NCBI GenBank assembly: GCA_037043015.1
Contig: CM073329.1
Location: forward strand, 8,448,648-8,512,647
DNA length: 64,000 nt
Source of the DNA: Bryum argenteum
Taxonomy: Eukaryota; Streptophyta; Bryopsida; Bryales; Bryaceae
Reading direction: 5' to 3'
Positions 12,398 through 22,645 of the stretch are shown here, in pieces (position 1 is the stretch's first letter; each line of letters starts with the position of its first letter). A program made the position numbers and the translations under genes. The notes under the pieces are model-generated. The model did not search any database and had not been told where the DNA came from. It saw only the letters and a list, made by a program, of their open reading frames with translations.

Positions 12398-12605
12398 TTT
12401 GAATGTTACAATCTCACAAGTGGTAAGGAATTTGAAACTAGGTTTTGGTACACACATACATGGACAAGTTAGGTATGAGATCTTGCGGTTACATACTTGA
12501 GATATACGTCAAATGTTAAAAAAATTCACCATGCACTGAAAGAGGGTGGTTTTGAGGAGTTTTGGCAATTTTGGGGGCTTTTGACTTTAGGGGTTGGTAG
12601 GTGGT
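12055..12605 (+). repeat. Dispersed repeat copy with an internal 58-bp poly(A) tract
   Basis: This matches 48655-49145 over most of its length: CATGATCTCAC, then TAAAAATTGCAT(G)GACATGT-like text, then AATCTCACAAGTGGTAAGG. A run of 58 A residues (12332-12389) sits where the other copy has only about eight. The tract is therefore an internal expansion rather than a retroposon tail. The right end carries a diverged TTTAGGGGTT terminus like other members of the family. Confidence 0.7.
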
Positions 12606-13276
12606 TGTGCTCTTAGTTTGGGATTTGTGTGGAAACTCAATGTTTCATGGAATTTGGCCGTTTGAACTAAAGCAAGGATCTAGGAGTAGAAAGTGAGGAG
12701 TGTTAGGTTGTAAAATGTAGATTTTGACTCATGATTGCTTTGGTGTCGTGATTTATTGGGCCTTTAATATTTTAGCCATAAGGTAGGATGCTTGAAAATC
12801 AAGTGAGATTGAAACGGTAGACTATGAGCATTTAAGCAGGAGGTATATTGTACTTCCCATTACGTAGATTCCAGTGTGCCCCTTGTAAAGTTTTTGGATG
12901 GTTTGGATTTAGATACCTCCTAAGGTTTCCACTATCAAAATTTATAAGTGATTCAAAATAAATCCAAAATTCATGAGTCCAATTAATCCACTCTCCTGAT
13001 TTTTCCAAATTTGAAACCCAACCTAATCAAGTTCTTTGAAGAGTTAGAAGCAAAAATATGATTCGTATTGTATGACTGCATACCATCAAATGATTGCAAG
13101 GGGCACGAACCATGATTCGTATTGTAAGAGTGTGTACAATCAAATATTTGCAAGGGGGAGAACCATGTGAAACACTTATTACGCCTCACAATCCATTTTT
13201 GAAGGAATAGCCAATTTCAATAGCACGTTCGGAAGTGCTCTCAATGCTAAAGTACTAAATTGTTCAGGGCCCATAA

Positions 13277-15160
13277 TGTGAGGTTAAATCCCGGTGTTCC
13301 GATTTCTAACTCACAAATGGGCCGTGGAGGTGGGTGCAACAAAACAATCCTTCCAAGCAATGGACGGCCTAGCAACAATTCAACCAATCTTCTCAACCTA
13401 AACTCTCAAGTTCTGAAGTAAATTGGGCAGCGCTTCCGCGCTTGGCCCAAATTCCCAAATTTTTAACCTAAATTCATAAATTTAACCCAAAAATTGGGCA
13501 GCGCTTCCGCACTACCTTTAATTGTGGTGTCTACTAACCTCTAATTATTAAAATCAGCAAGATACGCAAGGTACAACATCCCATCCAAGACAACCACCAA
13601 CAACAAGCGCATGCAACACCACTTTAAATAATCACAAACAATTTTTGGGCAATTATCATTGCCATTTTTGAAATAGAGGTTCACAAAATTAACACCAACA
13701 ATCAAACAAAACAAGTAGGAACTAGTTTTCAGTAAGGAGAATAGGGAGGGGGGAGCTCCCTCTCTAATATCCCCTGTCAACCCTCCGTATTATCACGGAG
13801 GGGACATGGTTTTGATGGAGCTGTGGCCTTGCTCGTCGTGACTGGCTCGAAACTGTTGTCCACCTCTGCTGCGTCGCTCCCCGGCCTCGCGGAATGTCCG
13901 CCTGCTCGTCTCCGCCTTCCGCTGCTGGGTGCGGCCAGTACCTCCTCCTCGCCTCGCTGCTCCGGCCACCGACCAACGCGATACAGCGCTGGCCGTCGAC
14001 CGCCCTCGTCAATGCCGGAATCGGAGTTGGTCCTCGTGCCGGTCAAGTCGGCTCTCGTTCCGCCGAATCGCTGTCCGGCGATGCGCCAGCCTCACCGTCG
14101 GTGCAGCTGGTGACGTTGCCGCCGGGTCGGTGGATGCGGTGCCGATCCGCTCCTCCGTCGATCAGGCTGCCTGCAAACTGCCGATCCTCCTTCTGTTGGT
14201 CGTCGTCTCGCCTGCCGTGGAACCGCCGCTCCGGTCCTGCTTGGCCGGCTGTCGATGTCGCACCGCTCTGGTCGTCGTCGCCGTCTCGCAGTCGATGGTG
14301 GTTCGGCTGCCGTTGTTGGCGCCGGATCGCTCCGGCGTCGATGCTGCTTTGGCAGACGGACCGCCTACTCCTTCGAACCGCAACTAGTCTCGCCGTTCGT
14401 GCACCTGAATCCGGCTCCGACACGGCTGCTGGACTGGCCGACGTCGATTCCGATGATGTTGCCGGTGCTGGTCCGTCGCATCGTCGAGCTTCGGATCGCC
14501 GCTTCCGGCCAGATCCTCCTCGCGATCCTCGTGACCGCCTTCGACTCGCCTCAGCGTTGATTGCCGCTCCCACAGCCGCTACCTTGGTGGTATCGGCCCC
14601 ACTCCAGATCAATCAATTCTTCCTGCAAGAACCCTCATGCACCCACCCAAACAAATCCACCACGAACGCGACCAAACTAACCTAGATCACACACACTCTT
14701 TTTCCACAACATGCACACTTCTTGCTCCAAACACCGCACGCTCAAAAAAACTAGCCTAACGGCCCTGACCTGACTCTCTCCCTCCCTGGTTGATCCAGGG
14801 AGGTTGAAGCAAAAAGCTTCATCCGTCCAATTGGGCGGATTTCATCCGTCCAGTTGGACGGACTTCCATCCATAGTTTTTCCTAACCAATTAGGCAAGAT
14901 AAAGGCACCAAACTTCACATTAGGGGTTTTGTAGAAGGTAAGGGCAAAATGGGGCAACCCGACCCCTACTTAGGAATACGTAATCGCTAAAACATACTAA
15001 CAACTCGCCATTTAATATATTGGCGTTCATCAAAAATACCAATTTGGTATAAATTAGAGCAAGAACGGCCGCTTGTGCCAAAACCCCCTTTGAGACCACG
15101 GGTATTCCGTGAATCCACGAAATGAGCTAAAAAGTCTAATTAAACCATGGAAACCTGACA
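13277..15160 (-). mobile_element. LTR-like segment A of a Ty3/gypsy element
   Basis: The left end TGTGAGGTTAAATCCCGGTG resembles the start of segment B at 16793 (TGTGAGCCTAAATCCCGGTG). Both continue with a shared GGTGGGTGCAA...CTTCCAAGCAATGGAC block and GGGCAGCGCTTCCGCGC motifs. Both are followed on the right by the same pol 3' flank (GGTTCACAGGT...CCATCTGCGGGGCAT). The middle of segment A is a GC-rich block absent from segment B, so these are LTRs of related but not identical elements. The exact right boundary is uncertain. Confidence 0.55.
13790..14650. other. GC-rich block inside LTR-like segment A
   Basis: A sharply GC-rich stretch in an AT-rich surround, open in several frames on both strands (for example plus 13894-14685 and minus 14612-14043). 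The translations are low-complexity R/S/D/P-rich and I recognise no domain, so the open frames may only reflect the scarcity of stop codons in GC-rich DNA. It could be a captured host fragment or an LTR-internal variable region. Confidence 0.5.
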
Positions 15161-15317
15161 ATTACGCGCTAAACCTTGCGGGGAATGTATTCCCGCTAGA
15201 GTGAACTGTTTCGCGGGTTCACAGGTATCGACCATCTGCGGGGCATTTTTGCCTAAAAATGCAATGGACTCAGGGTCTCGAAGCTGGTAGGCAAATGCTC
15301 CCATTGGGCTCGCACGG

Positions 15318-16792
15318 TCACATGTGGTACAACTTACACCGCTCGGCATTTGTGCGAGCGGGGAAAGGAGCGCCATCTAATGTCGCGAGTTGGACGGTGT
15401 TGTTTGGACGGACGTCCCGTACTTCAAATGGGCCTAGCCATATGGCATCGAATTTGCCCGGAAATTCCATCCTTGTGGCATCTTGGAGCATGATTAAGTC
15501 TCCTGGGGCTAAAACCCGCTTCTTATGAAGCTTGTCAAAAGCCAACTTGCGGCGCCGAGATATTGTCTCAATATGTTGAGCGCTAAGGCGCCGCGTCTCG
15601 CTCAACCCTTCAAGCATGAGGACTCGATCGTGGATAGAGTCCGAAATGAGGAGTCTAGCCTCGATTGCTATGCGCAAGGAGGGGATCTCGATTTCGATGG
15701 GTAAAACCGCCTCTATCCCATAAACTAGGGCAAACGGGGTTTACTTTGTGGTGACCTTGAACGTGGTCCTATATGCCCACAAAGCGGCATTGAGTTTGGT
15801 ATCCCAATCCCGTTTGTTGTCATGGATAGTCTTCCTCAAAATCCTCACGATGGTTTGATTACATCGTTCGGCTAGGCCGTTGGTTTGAGGATGGTAAGGG
15901 GTGGTTTTACGGTGATCAATCCCGTAAGTCGTGGTAAGTTCCTCAATGAGGTCATTGAGGAAATGGGTGCCCCGGTCGCTACCCAAAACCCGTAGCACCC
16001 CGAAACGAGAAAAAACATTCTCAAACAAAAAGAGTGCCGTGGTTTTCTTATTTGCCACTTTGACCGCCTTGGCCTCTACCCATTTGGTCAAATAATCGAC
16101 CGCGAGAATGATGTACGCCATTTGGCGTGATGAGGTGGGGTGCACGGGGCCCACATAGTCTATTCTCCACTTCTCGAAGGGAAGCAAGGGTAACGAGGGT
16201 ATTAAAGGGAACTCCATGTGGAGATCATTCCGAGCAAACCGTTGGCATGCGTCACACTTGGTGGCGTGCCGGTGGGCGTCGGCGAACATGGTGGGCCAAA
16301 AGTACCCGGCTCTAAGGATTTTTTGGGCCGTGAGACGGCCCGAAAAATGCCCGCCGCAAATGTCATCGTGGCATGCTACAATTATGCGTGATGCCTCGGG
16401 CTCACTAACACACCGGCGTAGGACCCCGTCAATGCCTCGCCGGTACAACTGGTTTGCTATAATAGCGTAGTGGCGGCTATTGACACGGATTTTGCGCCGC
16501 TCATTGGCATCTAGGTGGTCGGGAAGTTTTTGCGTACTCAAAAACTCCGCAATATAGGTGTCCCACGTGGGGGTCACGGTGATGGAGAAAAGGTTGGCAT
16601 CGGGAAGCTCATCCTCGATGTCAACCATACCCATTGCTTCGGACAACCGTGAGAGGTGGTCCGCTTGAAGATGCAAGCGACCGGGTTTGTACTCCACGGT
16701 ATAATCTAGCTCCTCTAAGAGCAAAACCCATCGGGCCACCCGACCGCTAAGGTCGGGTTTGTTAACCATGTAGCGTAACGCTAAATGGTCGA
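15318..16792 (-). pseudogene. Ty3/gypsy pol fragment: RNase H end plus integrase
   Basis: Reading leftward, the frame opens with the end of RNase H (PGRLHLQADHLSR). It runs through the integrase HHCC zinc finger (C-x2-C as CDACQ), then the catalytic core with IDYVGP, SDRGTHF and NGLAERCNQ, which supply the D-D-E residues, all present. It ends with a gypsy C-terminal stretch (ETISRRRKLAFDKLH, LGPFEV). One in-frame TAA at about 15738-15740 interrupts it just before TPFALVYGIEAVLPIE, so it is a single nonsense change in an otherwise intact frame. The right side is cut by LTR-like segment B at about 16793, so protease, RT and most of RNase H are missing. Confidence 0.85.
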
Positions 16793-18365
16793 TGTGAGCC
16801 TAAATCCCGGTGACCCGGTTTTTAAGCCACAAGTTTGGCCGTGGGGGTGGGTGCAAGTAAAACGACCTTCCAAGCAATGGACACCAAACTTCATACATAC
16901 ATGCAATTTCTAGTTTGAATTCACAAAGAGACACAACCATTCACTCAAGTCTCCATTTAATGCAAAATAAGTAGCTCCAGCAATGAATTGAGTCCGCCAA
17001 GCCTCCCTAGGAGGTTCAAATAACCCTCATCTGACCACCCGGGGCCTAGGGCTCAATTATGGCCACGAAATGACCAAAAGGAACACTTAAGGCCTCTAAA
17101 ACACATATGGACTAAGAGGTCCAGCACACAATTTAGGGCTGAAAAGGGGTTGCAAATCACATCAAAGCACTTTCTACCTCAAGCCTAAGCACCCAATCAA
17201 CATATGAGTGCTAACAATCAACTAAACATGCAATTCTCCACCACTACACAATTTTAGGGTTAATTGGAGAATTTTGGGCAGCGCTTCCGCGCGGTTCCCT
17301 CACACGAATTCAAATCGTGACACAAGACAATCAAATCAGCATACACAAGCAAGAAAACACACAATCATACATAAAACTATAACACAACATCACCAAATCA
17401 AGCTGCAACCCAAACATGTTTTTGGGCAACAAATTGCCATTTTCCAAAGCATTCATGCATCTAACCCCACTAGGGTCGTTGCACACACAATCTAGCTACT
17501 CAAGAGTGTCACAATCACATCAAAGGAGGATGAAATGGGGCTTCCCTCAATCTGCCGCCACCAGTAAGGTCCCTTCGGTAGAACGACGATTTCTCCCTCG
17601 TCCTTGCTCCAATGGGGGCGAGCTTGGTCCCGTTAGAAAGAAAACTCGACAATGCTCCTGGATCTCTAAGGCACGCCCCCCAATTCCTTGCCAATCGTGA
17701 GATCTCGTCCTTCAAAGCCGACCCTTGAACTCTGCCGTCACCAGTAAGGGTACTTTGGTAGAATTGTGATTTCTCCCTCGTCCTTGCTCCAATGAGGGCA
17801 AGCTTGGTCTTGTTGGAAAGAAAACTCGACAACGCTCCTAGATCTCTAAGGCAAGCCTCCCAATTCTTCGTCAATCGTGAGATCTCGTCCTTCAAAGTCG
17901 GCAGCCACTCCCAAATTGAAAACTCCAACCCTTCTATCTTCTCCTCCAACCTACCCACACTCACACCCACATGCAACGAATCCACACGTCCTACTTGCAA
18001 GTTTTTTTTTGTGTTAGACCACCCAACTCTATTTTGCATAGCTACAACCTAAGAAAACTTTCACACACACACACACACACCCTCTTCCCCCACACATGGG
18101 AGAGAGAGACAGACACACACTCTCTCCAACCCAAGCCTAACGGTAGGGAGAAAACCAACTCCACTACATCCATGATCCATCCAACATTTCATCCACCGGT
18201 CTTCTAACCCTTTTCCACTTTCTAACTTTTTAGAACTAAAACCATTGAGGATTTTGATTCTAACAAGTCCGGATTAGCGAGATAAGACTCCAAGACTTTC
18301 TACTATATGCCGAGGTTTGAAACTAAAAGGGTAAAACATAAGAATAAACATTATATAACGCGCGT
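16793..18365 (-). mobile_element. LTR-like segment B of a second Ty3/gypsy element
   Basis: It starts TGTGAGCCTAAATCCCGG and abuts the truncated pol of the neighbouring element. It shares with segment A the GGTGGGTGCAA and CAAGCAATGGAC blocks, the GCAGCGCTTCCGCGC motif and a TTTTTGGGCAA...ATTGCC foldback. Its right side passes into the pol 3' flank at about 18366. A CA microsatellite lies at 18062-18080. End positions are approximate. Confidence 0.55.
17515..18039 (-). CDS. 174-codon frame inside LTR-like segment B, with an internal duplication
   Basis: A minus-strand open frame whose second half contains a tandem duplication. A unit of about 182 bp (first copy near 17550, second near 17732) encodes KDEISRL-x-NW-x-ACLRD, then GALSSFLSN and IGARTREKS, twice. 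The heptad-like N-terminal part (GRLEEKIEGLEFSIWEW) suggests a coiled coil. Translation is unproven. Retention of the frame across the diverged duplication is suggestive, but an LTR-internal chance frame remains possible. Confidence 0.3.
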   Translation of the reverse strand: MQNRVGWSNTKKNLQVGRVDSLHVGVSVGRLEEKIEGLEFSIWEWLPTLKDEISRLTKNWEACLRDLGALSSFLSNKTKLALIGARTREKSQFYQSTLTGDGRVQGSALKDEISRLARNWGACLRDPGALSSFLSNGTKLAPIGARTREKSSFYRRDLTGGGRLREAPFHPPLM

Positions 18366-18600
18366 ATATAATCAAAACCTTGCGGGAAGGGTTTTCCCGC
18401 CGAGGTGAACCATCTCAAGGGTTCACAGGTGTCGGCCATCTGCGGGGCATGTTTTGGAGAAACATGCTACGGGCCTAGAGTCTCGAAGCTCGTAGGCAAG
18501 TGCTACCCATTGGGCATGCACGGTCAAATGTGGTATAACTTACTCCTCTCAGGGTTAGTGCGAGAGGAGAATGGGGCACCATCTAACGTGGCGTAATCGG
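18366..18600 (-). pseudogene. Pol 3'-end remnant fused to RT by an internal deletion
   Basis: On the minus strand the RT frame reaches a GHFGWYRDIM stretch and is then followed directly by LDGAPFSSRTN...KLYHI-type sequence. That matches the end of the integrase frame in the neighbouring element (LDGAPFPARTNAERCKLYHM, 15318-15400). The whole RNase H-integrase part between these points is missing, so the element carries an internal deletion. Confidence 0.65.
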
Positions 18601-20517
18601 CCATGATATCCCGGTACCACCCAAAATGACCAAGAGCACTTTGAACGCCCTTGCCAAAGTTGGGGTTTCAAGCTTGAGGATTACCTCAACCTTATCGGGG
18701 TCCGGTTCTTTGCCGGCTTTGGACACCACATAGCCCAATAAAACTCCCTTTTGGACCCCGAGGTAAACCTTGGTGGGATTCAAAGAGAGACGGTTTTGAC
18801 GGAACCGTTTAAAACATTCACGCAACATTGCATAATGGTCAATGGCGTTTGTTTGGGTGCTAAAATCAACAATGAAGACCGACATGGACATATGAAGAAG
18901 GTCAAAGAAAATTGAGGTCATGACTCTTTGGAATGCCGAGGGTGCGTTGCATAAACCGAAGGGCATGACCACGTAGATGAATGTTCCCCACGGGGTGGTA
19001 AATGCGGTTTTGTGGTAATCATTGGGATGGATGGATACTTGGTTGTATCTCGAGTATCCATCTAAAAAAGTGTAGAGTTCATGACCCGCCACCTCATCCA
19101 AGGTTTGGTTCACAAATGGAAGGGGGAAATGGTCCTTTTGGGTGGCTTTGTTCAATCGACGGTAGTCGATGCACATCCTCAACTTCCCATTTTTCTTCTT
19201 CACAAGCACCATAGGGGACACCCAATCCGTGATTTCCACCGGTTTAATGAAACCCGCCTGTAAGAGCTTTTCCAACTCGGCTTTGACCACGAGTTGGAGG
19301 CGGGGGTTCATTCGGCGTTCCTTTTGCCGGACCGGTATAGACCCCGGAAGTAGGGGGATCGTGTGTTGGGCAATCTCCGGTGGAATGCCCTTGAGGTCTT
19401 TATAGGACCAAGCAAAAATATCCCGGAATTCGAGGACAAGACCCTTGAACCTCTCAATTTCTTCCGGGGATAATTGAGCCCCCATTTTGATGGGGCGGGG
19501 CTCTTCGCCCTTTAGCGACACGTCCACATCTACGCAATCGTTGATTGGGACCGTGACCGGGTTGGTGGGGCTATGATACCAATCACTTGGCATCGCGGGG
19601 TAAATAGGTAAATCGGAACCCACCTCCAAGTTAGTGGAGGTTTTGCGGAAATGAAGGGGAGGAGGGAGTATTTCGTCTTCTTCCATTAGCCCTTCAAAAC
19701 CGAGGCTTTGGGTTCCGTCTATCTTGAGGTTGTAAACCACCTCATAGTCAACCTTGTCAACCACGGTTGTTACCCCGGGGTATAGGCCTACCGGTTCTTC
19801 CAAAACCCTCATGGTAGTTATGACATTCACCGATTGTAACCTAGGGGTTTCAAGGTCGTCGGGATGATCCCGAAGCCATGTGGCGAATTCACCGTCATCC
19901 TCCCAATCATAAAGTCCCGGCCCAAGGTTTCTAATCGGGCCTAAATCGATGGGATTAATCCCCGGGACCAACGCGGGGTGTATAAGGTCCACGTGTTCAC
20001 CATCGGTGGATGACATGGTCTTAGGCACTTCTCCAAGTGTTCCTAAGGAGGTGGGTACCCGACACCCGATGGTCACCATTGATCGATTTTCCGGCGGACC
20101 AAATTGCAACGTTGATTGATTGATGGACCAACGCTCGTCGGCGTTGGCCCTTCTCAACCAATCTCTCCCTAAAAGGATGGGATAAGCGGCCTTACTAGCC
20201 TCAAGCTTCAATACATGGAAAGTCAATGGGTAGACTTCCCCTCCCGCTTCCATGTGGCAATTGGCGATTTCGCCAAGCGGAGTAATTGGACGTTGGTCCG
20301 CCACCTTGACAATGTAAGAAGAAGGGCCGGTAATATCTAAGCCTAGCTTAGCCATCGTGATGGAGGACATGACGTTGATGCCACTACCGTTGTCAACAAC
20401 GGTGCCCGGGATGATTCTATCCAAAATAGAGACATCAATCTCGAAGGCACCGTCATCTACCAACGGGCTAGTGTACATTTTAGCGGCCATTACCACCTTC
20501 CGAGGTCTCCGGGGCAT
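18583..20517 (-). pseudogene. Ty3/gypsy protease-reverse transcriptase frame
   Basis: An uninterrupted frame of 644 codons. The aspartic protease has a V-V-D-N-G-S-G active-site loop (near residue 42) and a PILLGRDWL flap-side motif. RT follows with LVKKKNGKLRMCIDYRRLN, TLDEVAGHELYTFLDGYS, MPFGLCNAPSAFQRVM and GVLLGYVVS. The catalytic box reads VFIVDFS where active elements have F/Y-x-D-D, so the first of the paired aspartates is lost. The frame ends early by fusion to the pol 3' end. The element cannot be autonomous now. Confidence 0.88.
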
Positions 20518-20573
20518 TGTCGCCCTTCTTCTTGAACTCCTTCCTCGAGGAGGGGCTACCCGGATAAGTTGGG

Positions 20574-22645
20574 CTATGGATATATTAGCCCTAATGGTGC
20601 AAAGATCCGTCCAAAGGTCATAATCGCCGGGTTGAACACCCGGTCTACTCGAGCCGCTCGCCCTAGGGGATCCCGGTGTCCGGACTCCGCCGTGTCTACA
20701 AACCGATAGAGGTCCTCTACCTCATCATCAAGAGGTTCTAATTGGATACCCTCCATTGAGGGTTGGTCCAAGGGTGGATCCGGGGAAAACTCATGCAATT
20801 TGCTCCTCAAAAACTCCTTCACGGCCGGGATATCCGGTTCCTCTTCCGAGTCACTACCCTCTCGGGATATTGTATCAAGAGGTGGATTATTGGCCCGTTG
20901 TTTTGCGTGTCATGACCGCCACATGGTGTTCAACCGGTTCCCCCACTACCATAGCAACCACGGTGTCCACCTCCTCATGTATGATTAAATGCATACTTTG
21001 ATGTATAGGGGGGTGGGCCGTGTTTGGGATGACCCCCGTGGTCGAAGGACCACCGGGAGGTACAACGCTATTCCGGACGTCTTGGGAGACCATAGGGTTG
21101 GCGTATACCGCCGGCGGTTGAGCACTAGGGGGGACCGGTTGCATCCCCATGTAATATTGGACCGGGGGATTACTTGGTCCCGCACCTTGGCTTTGGTTCG
21201 ACGGTGGTGGAACATAACTAGTAGGAGCCATTGGATACCATGGAGTCGGGTATGTTTGTAAAAGGTACCCTTGTGCCGGCTTATCATAGAAGAAGTCTTG
21301 GGTGAGGGTTGAGGAGCTTGAAGCCCCCGGAACGGTTTCCGGCTTTGCCTTTTTTTGGCGGAAACACCGCTCGGTGGGGTGGTTGTCCCCACAATTGTCA
21401 CACACCACGCCGGTCTCCACCCAACACTTTCCCGGACCAATGGGGTGAAATCGCCCACACATGAGGAGCACGGTGTCCCTTTGGTAATGGTGGATTACCC
21501 CCGGTTGGTTTGGGCGGTGTAGGCCGGCTATGTGGTGGGACATACGGGCTTGGATTAGGTGGACTTGGGCAAAATTGGGGAGTATGACCAAATTGCCGAC
21601 AATTTGTGCACCAAAGGTTAGACGGGTGCACCCCGGTTTCACTTACAGGTGGTGGTGCATTCATGCTTTTAGCATTAATGGCCATGGTCAATTGGTCCCC
21701 TAGAGACTTGATGGTGTTCATCATATCCACCTTAAGATCATCATTGGCCTTTTTAAACCGTTCCTCCAATTCCGCCAACCGGTCCACCTTAGGAGGTTCG
21801 GTTGGGGGTGCCATTGAAGTTGAGGAGCCGGTGGCCTTGAATCAAGGGGGTTGGGTTGAACATAACCGGAGGTATATGGTGCCATAGGCCTAGATGGCTC
21901 CCTCGGGGTTTGACCCTCCCTATGAGGGGGTTCATAGTGAGTGGAAATAAATGAAGGGGGGGGCCACCGATCGGGCCCACATTCGGTTATTCTCCTTCTA
22001 CGCTCTCAACTCGCGAGCGTGGTTTGGGCATCACCCACCGTTCGGGGCATGGAGTTCAATACATCCCGGATTGTGGATTGTTTGTTGAATCTTGGATGAA
22101 ATAATACCGGATGGTGTCATCTGGCAGTGGTTGGTTGCCCACGAACTTGTTACCACCGTATTAAACCGGCGATATACTCCGCGATACCCGGTGGGCCCTT
22201 GCCTTATCTCCGTGAGGGCCACCAAGGCATTTTGTTGCCCGGTGCCGGGCCTAAATTGCCTTTAAAAAGCCGTTTGTATGGTCGGCCAATCCACAAACGT
22301 TCGGGCGTGTGTGCGAGCGGTACCACTCATATGCCGCTCCTCTAATGTAGTGGAAAACCAAACCAACCAATAGTCTTCTTCGGGAATGACATTGGTCACG
22401 AGGGTTTCAATATACCTCTTAATATGATTGGAGGGGTCCCCGTGAGTCATCCCGGAGAAACTCGGAAGGTGACAAGATGCCCGTGGCGCTAACCCCACGG
22501 GCATCACTATTGGAAGCCCTCGTGGAGCCATCATTGCATCCGCCGGCCGGGAGAGCAACCGGTACGACGCCGGGTTGAATGGTTGCGCCATGAGAATAGA
22601 ACCAACTGGGACCACCGGAACCGGCGAGTTTTCACCAAGTCCCAC
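20574..22645 (-). pseudogene. Frameshifted Ty3/gypsy gag with two zinc knuckles
   Basis: The minus strand carries the gag capsid signature in several frames. The first part (22645-22262) includes LPSFSGMTHGDPSNHIKRY and EEDYWLVWFSTTLEE. The next (22225-22031) includes ALTEIRQGP and YRRFNTVV. Two knuckles follow: CTNCRQFGHTPQFC (C-x2-C-x4-H-x4-C) near 21600 and a shortened CDNCGDNHPTERC (C-x2-C-x3-H-x4-C) near 21400. The frame changes at least four times across the region, showing decay. It lies directly upstream of the protease-RT frame, as expected for Ty3/gypsy. Confidence 0.8.

Larger units (their letters stand above)
9424..13276. other. Gene-poor intergenic DNA with small repeats
   Basis: There is no supported gene in this 3.9 kb. 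It holds several small repeats listed separately and a dispersed repeat copy at 12055-12605. The slightly GC-richer patch near 11090-11310 has short open frames on both strands, but no recognisable product. Confidence 0.6.

Noticed and set aside
12182..12500. Open frames across the poly(A)/poly(T) tract giving poly-Lys or poly-Phe proteins
   Set aside because: They are produced by a 58-base homopolymer in non-coding repeat DNA.
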